NCBI GenBank assembly: GCA_001567485.1
Contig: JZRA01000068.1
Coordinates: 248,001 to 312,000 of the forward strand
DNA from: Chloroflexi bacterium OLB13
GTDB taxonomy: Bacteria; Chloroflexota; Anaerolineae; Aggregatilineales; Phototrophicaceae
Direction: 5' to 3'
Length of the DNA: 64,000 nt
The position numbers and the translations under genes were made by a program. Below, one piece after another: positions 37,936 through 46,970 of the stretch (its first letter is position 1; each line of letters starts with the position of its first letter). Below the pieces are notes generated by a model that worked only from the letters and a program-made list of their open reading frames with translations, had not been told where the DNA came from and searched no databases.

Positions 37936-39197
37936 TCAGACCACTCCAATTCGTAGTCCCCGATAATGACGGTGTCTCCCACGCGAACGCCGCGCTCCTC
38001 CAGCGCCCGGCTCACGCCGAGCACCTCAAGGATCTCCTGAAAGCGCAGGATCGCTTCTTCATTGTCCCAATGAGTCATGGCGGCCGCGCGTTCAATGCGA
38101 TGCCCCGATACGCGGTAGGCGCCGTGCTCATCGACCGTGATCGTGAACGGAACCGCCGTGGCATCGGGTTCAGGGATCGCCGCCGAGATGACGTGCAGCG
38201 GCTCTTCATCGGGCAGCGTGTCGACCTTCGCAAACACCGCGTCGACAAGCTGTTGAACGTTGGCTTGCGTGGCCGCGCTGATCGGCAGCACGTCGATGCC
38301 GAGCCGTTCAAATTCCGGCTTGAGCGTCTCCCATTTCGCCTGAACGTCGGGCAGGTCGATCTTATTGAACGCGACGATCTGCGGCTTTGACGCCATGCGT
38401 TCGTCGTACAGCGCCAGCTCGCTGTTGATCTGGCTGAAGTCGGCCATCGGATCGTCCGACTCGCCGTTGATGAGGTGGATGAGCATTCGGGTGCGCTGGA
38501 CGTGACGTAGAAAGCTGTGGCCGAGTCCGACGCCCGCGTGCGCCCCTTCGATCAGGCCCGGAATGTCGGCGAAGACCAGATCGCGGTCGCCCTTGAGCAC
38601 GACGCCGAGGTTCGGTTCCAGCGTTGTGAACGGATAGTTGGCGATCTTGGGGCGGGCGTTGCTCACCACCGATAATAACGTCGACTTGCCGGCGTTCGGC
38701 ACGCCCACGATCCCGACATCGGCGATCAGCTTCAGCTCAAGGATGAGCCAGCGCTCATGGCCGGGCTCGCCCCGTTCCGCATAGCGCGGCGCCTGATTGC
38801 GGCTGTTGACGAAGCGCGCATTGCCACGCCCGCCGCGTCCGCCGGTGAACAGCACGACTTCCGCATCCCGTTCGACCAGATCGGCGAGCACCGCGCCCGT
38901 GTCCGCGTCCTTCACGACGGTGCCGGGTGGAACCTGTATGACCACGTTGTCGCCCGACGCGCCGGTCATGTTCTTGCCACCGCCGCGCTTGCCGTTCTGT
39001 GCCTTGAAGTGCGCCTTTTGCCCGAATGCGCTGAGCGTGTTCGCGCGGTGATTCACCCGGAACACCACGTCACCACCGCGTCCGCCGTCGCCGCCGGCAG
39101 GGCCGCCCATCGGCATGAACTTCTCACGCAGAAACGAGACGGCGCCGTCGCCTCCGTCTCCGCTGCGTACGAGTATCTTCACTTCGTCAAAGAACAT
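37932..39197 (-). CDS. obgE: GTPase Obg
   Basis: A 421-residue ribosome-assembly and stress GTPase. The glycine-rich Obg domain is at residues 1-160 (FDEVKILVRSGDGGDGAVSFLREKF). The G domain follows with GVPNAGKSTLLSVVSNA (G1, about 166), DIPGLIEGAHAGVGLGHSFLRHVQRT (G3) and NKIDLPD (G4). The C-terminal OCT domain (about 340-421) is present. It binds the large ribosomal subunit and is also linked to (p)ppGpp. Confidence 0.95.
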   Translation of the reverse strand: MFFDEVKILVRSGDGGDGAVSFLREKFMPMGGPAGGDGGRGGDVVFRVNHRANTLSAFGQKAHFKAQNGKRGGGKNMTGASGDNVVIQVPPGTVVKDADTGAVLADLVERDAEVVLFTGGRGGRGNARFVNSRNQAPRYAERGEPGHERWLILELKLIADVGIVGVPNAGKSTLLSVVSNARPKIANYPFTTLEPNLGVVLKGDRDLVFADIPGLIEGAHAGVGLGHSFLRHVQRTRMLIHLINGESDDPMADFSQINSELALYDERMASKPQIVAFNKIDLPDVQAKWETLKPEFERLGIDVLPISAATQANVQQLVDAVFAKVDTLPDEEPLHVISAAIPEPDATAVPFTITVDEHGAYRVSGHRIERAAAMTHWDNEEAILRFQEILEVLGVSRALEERGVRVGDTVIIGDYELEWSE

Positions 39198-39280
39198 ACG
39201 CGGGTACAGCCCCGTATCCGATTAGACCGGCGATCATTGTACCCGCAAGTTTTGAAGCGCGAATAGGTGCGCCTAGCCCA

Positions 39281-40624
39281 CTACAACTCGACGAAGTACG
39301 ACGAAGCCGCCTGATCGAGCAGTTCCGGCGTGAGTTCCGGGGGGCGCTGCTGATAATTCGCGATGTCCAGCAGCTGTGACAAGATATCGCGCGGATGGAC
39401 GGCGCGCAGGTCGCGTCCTTTATCGAGATACCACTTGCGCAGCAGATACTTGAGGCCGCCCTCGTCGTACGGAACCTTCATCACCTTACACATGACTTGG
39501 AAGATTTCACGGAACTGGTTCATGCTCGGGTTGCCGACCTCGATCTTGTGGCGAATACGGCGCAGGAACGCCTCGTCCACCAGATCCTTCGGGTCAAGGT
39601 TGGTCGAGAACACAACCAGCACGTTGAAGGGGATTTCGATTTTACGGCCGTTGTTCAGCGTGAGGAAGTCGACACGCTTTTCGAGCGGCACGATCCACCG
39701 GTTAAGCAGGTCGACGGCGCGTACCTGCTGCCGGCCGAAGTCGTCAATCAGGAACAGGCCGCCGTTAGCCTTCATCTGGAACGGGGCCTCGTAGAACCGG
39801 TTCGACTCATCGTAGGTCAGGTCAAGCCCTTGCAGCGTCAGCTCACCGCCGACCATGATCATCGGGCGTTTGATACATACCCAACGTTGATCCGCAACCA
39901 AGCCGGTCATGTAGCGAACGCGTTCCTGCGCGTCGGACAGCTCATGGTTGAGCGAATCGTAGATCTGGATGATCTGGCCGTCGACGTCGATTGAATACGG
40001 AATCCAGATGTCCTCGCCGAGCACCATACGGCCGACACGTTCGGCGATTGTCGTCTTGCCGTTGCCGGGCGGGCCGTACAGGAAGATCGAGCGTCCGCCG
40101 TTCACCGCCGGGCCTACGCGATTGAGCATCTCGTCGCTGATGACGAGCTGATCCATGACGCCGCGCAGCACTTCTTGAGTGACCAGCTTGCGTTCCCGGT
40201 TCTGCTCGTTGACCGAGGTGATGTACTGATCGAGGGGGACAGGAGCAGGGCCGGCGTACTGCGACCGCAGCAGGACTTCCTGCGCCTTTTCGGTGCCCTT
40301 CATCGAGATCAGGTAGCGGTAGGTCGCCTCGCTGTAACCCTGCGTAGCGCCGCGAACTTCGATGAACTTCTCGCGTTTAAGAAACTCAAAGACGCTGTCC
40401 AACACACCGGAAAACGGCAGCCGAATGCGATCCGCGACCTCTGAACCGGTTAAATCGCCACCGAAATAGAGGATCTTGAGGACGTGGTCGGCAACGTTGA
40501 GTTTCGTCAGCCCGGTGTCGTCAAGAGAAGACAAGGGCGGGGGAGACCAACGTCCGCCGGTTTGGGCGAATCGCTGTTGATCGCTCAGGCTTTGCAGCGA
40601 GCGTGGCCGTAGTGGTGTGGTCAT
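39281..40624 (-). CDS. AAA+ ATPase with N-terminal winged-helix-like region
   Basis: A 447-residue protein. Residues ~40-120 (LNVADHVLKILYFGGDLTGSEVADRIRLPFSGVLDSVFEFLKREKFIEV) look like a winged helix. The ATPase core has Walker A GPPGNGKTTIAERVG near residue 182, Walker B GGLFLIDDFGRQQV and sensor 1 VVFSTNL, then a C-terminal helical lid. Related proteins appear beside type IV/Flp pilus genes in Chloroflexota and Deinococcota, but no pilus genes are here. Its leader has CCAATT/AATTGG at 40635-40648, just upstream of a GGAG ribosome-binding site. Confidence 0.75.
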   Translation of the reverse strand: MTTPLRPRSLQSLSDQQRFAQTGGRWSPPPLSSLDDTGLTKLNVADHVLKILYFGGDLTGSEVADRIRLPFSGVLDSVFEFLKREKFIEVRGATQGYSEATYRYLISMKGTEKAQEVLLRSQYAGPAPVPLDQYITSVNEQNRERKLVTQEVLRGVMDQLVISDEMLNRVGPAVNGGRSIFLYGPPGNGKTTIAERVGRMVLGEDIWIPYSIDVDGQIIQIYDSLNHELSDAQERVRYMTGLVADQRWVCIKRPMIMVGGELTLQGLDLTYDESNRFYEAPFQMKANGGLFLIDDFGRQQVRAVDLLNRWIVPLEKRVDFLTLNNGRKIEIPFNVLVVFSTNLDPKDLVDEAFLRRIRHKIEVGNPSMNQFREIFQVMCKVMKVPYDEGGLKYLLRKWYLDKGRDLRAVHPRDILSQLLDIANYQQRPPELTPELLDQAASSYFVEL

Positions 40625-40893
40625 TTCACAGGCTCCAATTAAAATTGGCCTTTGGAATTAGTTCGAAACGATAGTACCACGGGTTTGTGTCATGGCGCAT
40701 TAGGACTGCGGTATTGGGTCAAGACATCTGATTGATCTGTGCGGGCCGGAGCACGCCGGAGATCCCGGAAGTGGTGCAGCGCGCGGTTATGATAACGGGA
40801 GCGCGCAGGGTAAACTCATTCATTCGACGGGGCGTTGACGACGCGGTATGGCTGCGCGATTCGCGATACACCGGTGAAAGAGACGCGTGATCC
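40625..40893. other. Divergent intergenic region between the AAA ATPase and ROK genes
   Basis: 269 bases without a credible ORF. It contains the hairpin CCAATT-AA-AATTGG (40635-40648), a minus-strand TACTAT that could serve as -10 for the AAA gene (about 40671-40676) and a plus-strand TATGAT (about 40793). None has a convincing -35 partner. Confidence 0.35.
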
Positions 40894-41875
40894 ATGACAC
40901 AGTACGGTTCTCTATTGGCGGTTGACTTGGGCGGGACACGGATTCGCGTGGCGCGGCTGAACCGGGCGCTCGAAGTCGAAGCCCGCGTCGAGGACTGGAC
41001 ACGGCCCGAACGCGGCCCGGACGACGCCATCGGCCGCATGGTTGACATGCTCCGGTCGGTGTGGCCGGACGGTCAGGCCGATGTCGCGATAGGTGTGGCA
41101 GCGCCGGGGCCGCTGAACCCGCACAACGGCGTGCTGCTGTCGCCGCCGAATCTCAAGTGGCAGAACGTTCCGCTCAAGGCGCAGCTCGAAGCCCGGTTCG
41201 GCGTGTCGGTATGGCTGGGCAACGACGCGGACGCCGCTGCGTTGGCGGAGGGAGGCGTCGGCGCTGGGCGCGGGTTCGATCACTTCGTCTATCTGACCGT
41301 GAGTACAGGCATTGGCAGCGGCGTGATCGTCGACGGGCGGCTTCACAACGGCGCGCGCGGGCTGGCGACCGAGGCCGGCCTCATCCCGATGCTCGTTGCG
41401 CCGGATGGCCCGGTGCAGACGCTGGAAGATCTCGCCGCCGGGCCGGACATGGTGCGCGCGTTTCAGATGCGTGTCGCTGCGGGGGAGGTCTCACGGCTCG
41501 CGGGCGAGCGGGGCCGACCTCACAACCGAGGCGATCGGGACGGCCGCGCGTGAAGGGGACGCGCTGGCGATCGACGTGATTGCGAAAGCAGGGCGCGTGT
41601 TCGGGCTGGGCGTCGTGACGCTGCTCCAGTTGTTCAACCCGCAGCGTGTCGTCGTGGGGGGCGGCGCGAGTCAGTTGGGCGATCTGTACTTCGAGCCGGC
41701 TTGGGACTCGATCCGGCGATACTGTGCCGATCCCGCTTTCTACGACGGCGTGGAGATGGTCGCGGCGGAGTGTGGCGCCGATGTCGGCCTGGTCGGGGCG
41801 GGTATGCTGGTGCTGAGCAGCGGGGGCAAGACGCGCCTGAGCGACACTGCCGCCTTGCTAGGCCGCGCGCCGTAA
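40894..41875 (+). CDS. ROK-family sugar kinase/regulator-like protein, frameshifted
   Basis: About 326 residues when repaired. The ATP-binding motif LLAVDLGGTRIRVARL and the sugar-site segment WLGNDADAAALAEGGVGAGRGF..YLTVSTGIGSG mark the ROK (glucokinase-like) family. The frame breaks at the GGGG run 41510-41513; removing one G gives GERADLTTEAIGTAAREGD and the normal ending (NPQRVVVGGGASQ..). The ROK zinc module is missing: where GEIGH and CxCGxxGCxE are expected, the sequence is TEAGLIPMLVAPDGPVQTLE. Kinase activity is likely but the sugar is uncertain. Confidence 0.75.
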
Positions 41876-41926
41876 GAACTGTCATAGAAATCCCGGCCGA
41901 CTGCGCGCTGCCAGCCGGCCCGATGC

Positions 41927-41932
41927 TACAAT
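41927..41932 (+). promoter_or_regulatory. -10 box of the histidine kinase gene, leaderless layout
   Basis: TACAAT ends six bases before the ATG at 41939, the same distance as at the radical SAM gene. There is no Shine-Dalgarno sequence in between. No clear -35 box is seen. Confidence 0.45.
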
Positions 41933-41938
41933 AGCGCT

Positions 41939-43519
41939 ATGTTGACGCTTCCTGATGTTCAAATCCGCCAGCGCGATTTCCTGTTGCAGATTTCGCGCGC
42001 GATCACCGCGCAGCTCGAACTTGACGAGGTGCTGCGGCGTGTGCTGCAAGCCTCTGTTGTGATGACCGCGGCGAAGGTCGGCTTAGTGGCGCTCAACGTC
42101 GAGCAGCGTTTCGTCGTTCGCGCCTACAGCGGGCTGGACGACGAGCAGGTCGCTACCGCCAATGCTCACCTCGAAAGCCTTGTCGAGAGCATCAGCCGCC
42201 ACGGAGACCCTGCGCTGTTGGATCGGGAGCTGAAGGCGCTCGCCGTTGCGATTGACCCGGCGTTGAGGCAGGCGCTTGCGCTGCCGCTGATCTTCGCTGG
42301 CGTCCCGCTCGGCCTGTTGATCGTGTTCCGCACGTACAGCACGGCGATCAGCCCGAACGACGTGCAAATGTTGCAGAGTTTTGCCGATCAAGCGGCGATT
42401 GCTGTCAAGAACGCGCAGTTGTACGCGGCGGTGTCTCAAGAACGCCAGCAGCTTCAGGCGATCCTCGATCACAGCGCGGACGGCGTGATGATCCTTGACC
42501 GCGATCTGACGATCCAGCAGTTCAACGAGGCGTTGGTGCGGATGACCGGCTGGAACCAGCGCGACGCCGTCGGGGCCGACCATGACGCGATTATCCGCTG
42601 GGCGCATGACGAGCACGCCGATCTGCGCGAGGTGATCGACCATGGTTATCCGTTCAACAGCCCCGTGGATCCCGCGCACAATACGCTGTACGTCGAAGGC
42701 GATTTGATCTGCAAGAACGGGCAGACGTTGAGCGTCGGCATTACCTACGCGCCGATGCTCACGCCGGAGAATACGCTGGCGAACGTCATCGCCAATGTGC
42801 GCGACATCACAACGTTCCGGCAGGCTCAAGAGGCCCAGAACACGTTCATCTCGGTGATCTCGCACGAGCTGAAAACGCCGGTCGCCATCATCAAGGGATA
42901 CGCCGCGACGCTCCGGCGCGAAGACGCGCAGTGGGACGAATCAACGGTGCGTGAGACGTTGGCGATCATCGAGGATGAGGCCGACCGGCTTGGGCTGTTG
43001 ATTCAGGATTTGCTGACGACCAGCAAGCTGCACGTCGAACGGCAGATCGCGCTCGACATCGGGGACGTGTGGCTGCCTGAACTGGTGAACCGGGTGGTCG
43101 AACGGTTCAAGACACAGACCGAACAGCATCATTTCACCGTCCGTTTCGCGCCGGGTTTTCCGTCAATTCACGGGGACGAGATGCGCTTGCGGCAGTTGAT
43201 CGAAAACTTGATCGGCAACGCGATCAAATACTCACCCGCCAGCGGAACGGTGGACATTAGCGGCAGGTTCGATGAGGACTGGATCGAGATCGAGATTCGG
43301 GACGAAGGGATCGGGATTTCGCAGACCGACCAAGCCCGCATCTTCGAGCGTTTCTACCGGGCCGAAGGCAGCCTGCGCCGATCGACGCAGGGCACCGGAT
43401 TGGGATTGTATCTGGCAAAAGCCATCGTCGACGCGCATCATGGAGTCATCGACGTGGAGAGCAAACTTGGGGAAGGATCGACGTTCTTCGTCCGCCTTCC
43501 GCGCAATCTGACCCTTTAG
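41939..43519 (+). CDS. Sensor histidine kinase (GAF-PAS-HisKA-HATPase)
   Basis: A 526-residue cytoplasmic kinase without membrane helices. A GAF domain occupies about residues 20-155, a PAS domain about 165-285 (ILDHSADGVMILDRDLTIQQFNEALVRMTGW), then HisKA with the phospho-accepting histidine near 308 in VISHELKTPVAIIKGY. The HATPase domain has N-box ENLIGNAIKYSPASG, G1 DEGIGIS, F-box IFERFYR and G2 GTGLGLYLAKAIV. No response regulator is adjacent, so it is an orphan kinase whose signal is probably a small ligand or redox state sensed by GAF/PAS. Confidence 0.9.
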   Translation: MLTLPDVQIRQRDFLLQISRAITAQLELDEVLRRVLQASVVMTAAKVGLVALNVEQRFVVRAYSGLDDEQVATANAHLESLVESISRHGDPALLDRELKALAVAIDPALRQALALPLIFAGVPLGLLIVFRTYSTAISPNDVQMLQSFADQAAIAVKNAQLYAAVSQERQQLQAILDHSADGVMILDRDLTIQQFNEALVRMTGWNQRDAVGADHDAIIRWAHDEHADLREVIDHGYPFNSPVDPAHNTLYVEGDLICKNGQTLSVGITYAPMLTPENTLANVIANVRDITTFRQAQEAQNTFISVISHELKTPVAIIKGYAATLRREDAQWDESTVRETLAIIEDEADRLGLLIQDLLTTSKLHVERQIALDIGDVWLPELVNRVVERFKTQTEQHHFTVRFAPGFPSIHGDEMRLRQLIENLIGNAIKYSPASGTVDISGRFDEDWIEIEIRDEGIGISQTDQARIFERFYRAEGSLRRSTQGTGLGLYLAKAIVDAHHGVIDVESKLGEGSTFFVRLPRNLTL

Positions 43520-43543
43520 CCCTGACTGAGGAGACACACCACA

Positions 43544-44890
43544 ATGCAGCAAGGCTCCGCAATCCGCTGCTCGAACTGCGGGCAGCCGTTTAACGCGCAC
43601 GTGTACTCATACATCGATGCGCAGAAAGACCCGCAGGCGAAGGGGCTGCTGGTCAATCAGCAGATCAACCGCTTCCAGTGCCCGAACTGCGGTAACGTGA
43701 ATGTCGTGCTTGCGCCGCTTCTGTATCACGACGCTGTGAAGGAGCTGCTGATCGCGTGTGTGCCGATGGAGCTGAACTTCAGCAAGGATCAGCAGGAACG
43801 GGTCATTGGCGACTTGATGAAGCAGCTTCCTAAAGAAGGCTTCAAGGCGTATATGTTCAACCCGAAGCGGGCGCTGACCATGAACGGGTTGATCGAAATG
43901 GTGCTGGGCGCCGACGGCGTCACGCCTGAGATGATTGACGAGGCTAAGAAGCGGACGGCCCGTGTCCAGAAATTCGTCGAGGCCAGCGACGCTGAACTCG
44001 ATGCGCTGATCGCCGCGCATGACAGCGAGATTGATCTGGCGTTCATCCAGACGTTCACATCGCTGGCGCAGCGGCTTGTTCAGGGCGGCCGGCCGGATAT
44101 GGCGCAGGCCGTGCTGGCGACGCAAGCGGTCGTCGTGCAGAAGTCGTCCTACGGCAAGGAGCTTCAGCAGCAGCAGGCCGAACAAGAGGCGGTCGTGCAA
44201 GACGTGGCCGACCGGCTTCAGGCGATGGGGGCCGGTGCGCGGCGTGAGGATCTCGCCGCGCTCGCGCTGGACTTTGTCGATGACGAGATGCGCCTGCAAG
44301 CGCTTGTCGGGCTGGTGCGGCCGGTTTTCGATGCCTCATTCTTCGACCTGCTCAAGCAAATGGAGAGCGATGCGCCGGACACGGAGAAACCGAAGTTTGC
44401 GCGGCTCAATACGCTGCTCTCGCAGTACATTATGCTGATCGACCAGCAGGCACAGCTGCGTGTATCGGCTGCCGTCTCCGTGCTTCAATCTATGCTTGAG
44501 GAACCGGACATTGACGCGGCGATCGCACGCAATGCACACGCGATTGACGAGACGCTGATCGCCGTGCTGAACGCCAACTTGCAGGAGGCGCAGCGCCGGC
44601 GTGACGTGCAGACCTCTGCCAAACTTAAGGCGATTTATGAGCGTGTCGTTGCGCTGATCCAGCAGTCCATGCCCGAAGAAGTGGTGCTGGTTGAGGAACT
44701 GCTGCAAGCGCCGAGCCTCGATGATGCGCGCGCCATCGTGATGGACGGCATGGCGCAGCACGGTGAAACGCTGATCGACGTGATGGCGACCATCGCCCAG
44801 CAGCTCGACGAGGAAGGCCGCACCGACCTTTCGGAACGGCTGCACATCCTGATCGCGGAAGCGCAGAGCGCGCTGGGGCCGAGCGCGTAG
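43544..44890 (+). CDS. CpXC-domain protein
   Basis: A 448-residue soluble protein. The N-terminal ~110 residues form a CpXC zinc-ribbon domain, with CSNCGQPFNAHVYSYID and FQCPNCGNVNVVLAPLLYHD supplying the two CxxC pairs. The remaining ~330 residues are predicted to be almost all helical, Gln/Glu-rich and low in aromatics, possibly coiled coil. The domain is common in Chloroflexota and Firmicutes but has no proven function. It follows the kinase gene by 24 bases, so they are probably co-transcribed. Confidence 0.75.
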   Translation: MQQGSAIRCSNCGQPFNAHVYSYIDAQKDPQAKGLLVNQQINRFQCPNCGNVNVVLAPLLYHDAVKELLIACVPMELNFSKDQQERVIGDLMKQLPKEGFKAYMFNPKRALTMNGLIEMVLGADGVTPEMIDEAKKRTARVQKFVEASDAELDALIAAHDSEIDLAFIQTFTSLAQRLVQGGRPDMAQAVLATQAVVVQKSSYGKELQQQQAEQEAVVQDVADRLQAMGAGARREDLAALALDFVDDEMRLQALVGLVRPVFDASFFDLLKQMESDAPDTEKPKFARLNTLLSQYIMLIDQQAQLRVSAAVSVLQSMLEEPDIDAAIARNAHAIDETLIAVLNANLQEAQRRRDVQTSAKLKAIYERVVALIQQSMPEEVVLVEELLQAPSLDDARAIVMDGMAQHGETLIDVMATIAQQLDEEGRTDLSERLHILIAEAQSALGPSA

Positions 44891-44948
44891 GGCCGCTGTA
44901 AATGACACTGAGCGAAGGCCGGGGTTCAAACGACACCGGCCTTTCGTT

Positions 44949-44954
44949 TATAAT
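44949..44954 (+). promoter_or_regulatory. -10 box upstream of the thioredoxin-like gene
   Basis: TATAAT with a weak -35 candidate TTCAAA (44925-44930) at 18-base spacing. Transcription would start near 44961, just ahead of the GGAG site used by GTG 44986. Confidence 0.45.
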
Positions 44955-44985
44955 CCGACGAAGTTGGTGCGCTGGAGCAAGTCCC

Positions 44986-45477
44986 GTGTATTTCCCGACG
45001 GTTCGCGGTTACAGCTTGGATGGTCATCACATGACCATACCGTTTACCTTAGAAGGGGAGTTCAACGTACTGCTTGTGGTGTTTGAACCCAGCCACCAAT
45101 TCTCGGTGCAGACGTGGCTCCGGCCGCTGAAGCGAATCCGCCAGCAGTACGAACGAGTCAAGTTCTACGAAATTCCCACGCTCGAAGTGCTTCCCCCCTC
45201 TGACCAACAGCTTCAAGATCAGAATCTGCGCGAGTCCTTCGTCATCGAAGATGAACTTTCGCTTGAGACCGTGGTCACCATCTACGTTCGCAAGCAGCAG
45301 TTCTGCACGATGCTCGACATTCCCCACGAAGACAATCTGTATGTGTTCTTGGTCGATAATGCCGGCGTTGTGCTGTGGCGCACCGAGGGGACGGCCAGCG
45401 TAGAGAAAGTCGATGAACTTACCCGCCTGCTAGACTCGGTAATCTCAACCGATATCCCGTGGTGGATGAGCGATTAG
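44986..45477 (+). CDS. Thioredoxin-fold-like protein, ATP10-like (tentative)
   Basis: A 163-residue protein from GTG 44986 (GGAG 9 bases upstream); ATG 45031 is an alternative. NVLLVVFEPSHQFSVQTWLRPLKRI resembles the first strand and helix of a thioredoxin fold, but without a CxxC. DNLYVFLVDNAGVVLWRTEGTAS matches the C-terminal strands of the ATP10/TlpA-like pattern. There is no signal peptide. I do not recognise a precise family; a non-redox thioredoxin-fold protein is the best guess. Confidence 0.5.
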   Translation: MYFPTVRGYSLDGHHMTIPFTLEGEFNVLLVVFEPSHQFSVQTWLRPLKRIRQQYERVKFYEIPTLEVLPPSDQQLQDQNLRESFVIEDELSLETVVTIYVRKQQFCTMLDIPHEDNLYVFLVDNAGVVLWRTEGTASVEKVDELTRLLDSVISTDIPWWMSD

Positions 45478-45570
45478 CGCACTCCATCACCAGAGCCTTC
45501 GACCTGCGACAGCGTTCGCGTGTGCGAGGGCGTAAGTTACAATCTTCCAAGACGAAGGGACACGGCGCTT

Positions 45571-45909
45571 ATGAGCACGATGCTCCGGCCGACTGGCATT
45601 ACGCTGGACAAGCAGCAAGGCGAACTCCGCATTAGCTGGCCTGATGGGCGTGAGTGCGTCTATCCACTGAGCCATCTCCGCGAGGCATGCCCGTGTGTGG
45701 AATGTCGTGGGGGGCACAGCCGCATGGGGCGCGAGTATGACCCGGACAACATCCTCAAGCTCGTGCCGAAGCGGTCGTACCAGATCAAGTCGATCGAACT
45801 GGTCGGGAATTACGCGCTGCAGCCCATTTGGGACGATGGACACTCATCCGGCATATACGCATGGGAATACCTGCGCCGGATTTGTCCGCCTGAGGAGCCG
45901 GCCAAATGA
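45571..45909 (+). CDS. DUF971-domain protein
   Basis: A 112-residue protein matching DUF971 (gamma-butyrobetaine hydroxylase N-terminal-like): LRISWPDGRECVYPLSHLREACPCVECRGGHS holds the conserved CxCxxC cluster, and IKSIELVGNYALQPIWDDGHSSGIYAWEYLR the second half. These small proteins are thought to bind zinc or take part in Fe-S cluster metabolism (Mrp/ApbC-associated). ATG 45571 follows GAAGGGA; TACAAT at 45538-45543 may be its -10 box. The stop overlaps the ATG of pyrB. Confidence 0.8.
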   Translation: MSTMLRPTGITLDKQQGELRISWPDGRECVYPLSHLREACPCVECRGGHSRMGREYDPDNILKLVPKRSYQIKSIELVGNYALQPIWDDGHSSGIYAWEYLRRICPPEEPAK

Positions 45910-46970
45910 GCGACGATGTCGCCGACCCGCGAACGAGCGTCCAGTTCCGCCACGTCTATACGCCGAAGCCGATTGCGGGCGATTTCGTCGGCAAGCACAT
46001 CATCACCGTCGAGCAGTTTGGCGCGGACGATCTTGAGCGCGTTATGCGTGCCGCCGGCGGTCTCCGTGAGCGTGTCCTCGCCCGTGATCGTAGTGTCGTG
46101 CGACTTTGTGAGGGGCGCATCATGGCCTCGCTGTTCTACGAAGCCAGCACGCGCACGGATATGTCGTTTCAAGCGGCTATGCGGCGGCTGGGCGGGTCGG
46201 TGGTCATGGCGAGCAACGGCGTGCAGTTCTCGTCGGTCTACAAAGGCGAGAACTTGGCGGATACCGTCCGCGCCGCGGGATGCTACGCCGATGTCATCAC
46301 GCTTCGGCACCCGATGGAAGGCTCGTCGTTTCAGGCGGCGTATTACATCGACCGGCTGAACGAGCGCATCCTCAAGCCGTGCTCGGTCGTCAGCGGCGGT
46401 GACGGGATCGGCGAACACCCGACACAGGGCTTGCTCGACCTGTTTACGATCCTCGACCAGAAACAGTCACTGGACGGCCTGACGATCACACTGGTCGGTG
46501 ACTTGCTGTACGGGCGCACGGTGCATTCGCTGGCGAAGCTGATCGCGCTGTATCACAAGGGATCGACGCGGCTGAACTTCGTTGCGCCGTCGGTGCTCCG
46601 CATGCCTGATGCTGTGCTGGATTACGTCACGGCGCGGGGAGTCCAAGTCCACGAGACCGAAGACCTGCGCGACGTCGTCAGCGAGACGGACGTAGTTTAC
46701 TGGACGCGCGTGCAGCAGGAGCGCTTCGAACACGTCGCCGACTACGAGGCCGTGCGTGACCAGTTCATCATGACGCCGGCGCTGCTCAACCAATTCCGGC
46801 GTGACGTGATCCTCATGCATCCGCTGCCACGTAAGCACGAGATGGGTTCGCTCGCCGATCACGACTTGCTCGACCAGAACCCGCGCGCCGTGTACTTTCA
46901 GGAGATGGAGAACGGCATGTTCGTCCGCATGGCGCTGCTGGCGCTCGTCCTCGGGGCGGATGTGGACTGA
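45906..46970 (+). CDS. pyrB: Aspartate carbamoyltransferase, catalytic chain
   Basis: A 354-residue enzyme, longer than the usual ~310 because of an N-terminal extension of ~30 residues. It makes carbamoyl-aspartate. The carbamoyl-phosphate motif is FYEASTRTDMSFQAA (usually STRTR; Arg to Asp at the last position). GDGIGEHPTQGLLDLFTI, TLVGDLLYGRTVHSL and MHPLPRKHEM are the remaining signatures. No pyrI regulatory chain gene is present. It is the first gene of the run pyrB-C-D-E-F, coupled by an ATGA overlap to DUF971. Confidence 0.9.
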   Translation: MSDDVADPRTSVQFRHVYTPKPIAGDFVGKHIITVEQFGADDLERVMRAAGGLRERVLARDRSVVRLCEGRIMASLFYEASTRTDMSFQAAMRRLGGSVVMASNGVQFSSVYKGENLADTVRAAGCYADVITLRHPMEGSSFQAAYYIDRLNERILKPCSVVSGGDGIGEHPTQGLLDLFTILDQKQSLDGLTITLVGDLLYGRTVHSLAKLIALYHKGSTRLNFVAPSVLRMPDAVLDYVTARGVQVHETEDLRDVVSETDVVYWTRVQQERFEHVADYEAVRDQFIMTPALLNQFRRDVILMHPLPRKHEMGSLADHDLLDQNPRAVYFQEMENGMFVRMALLALVLGADVD

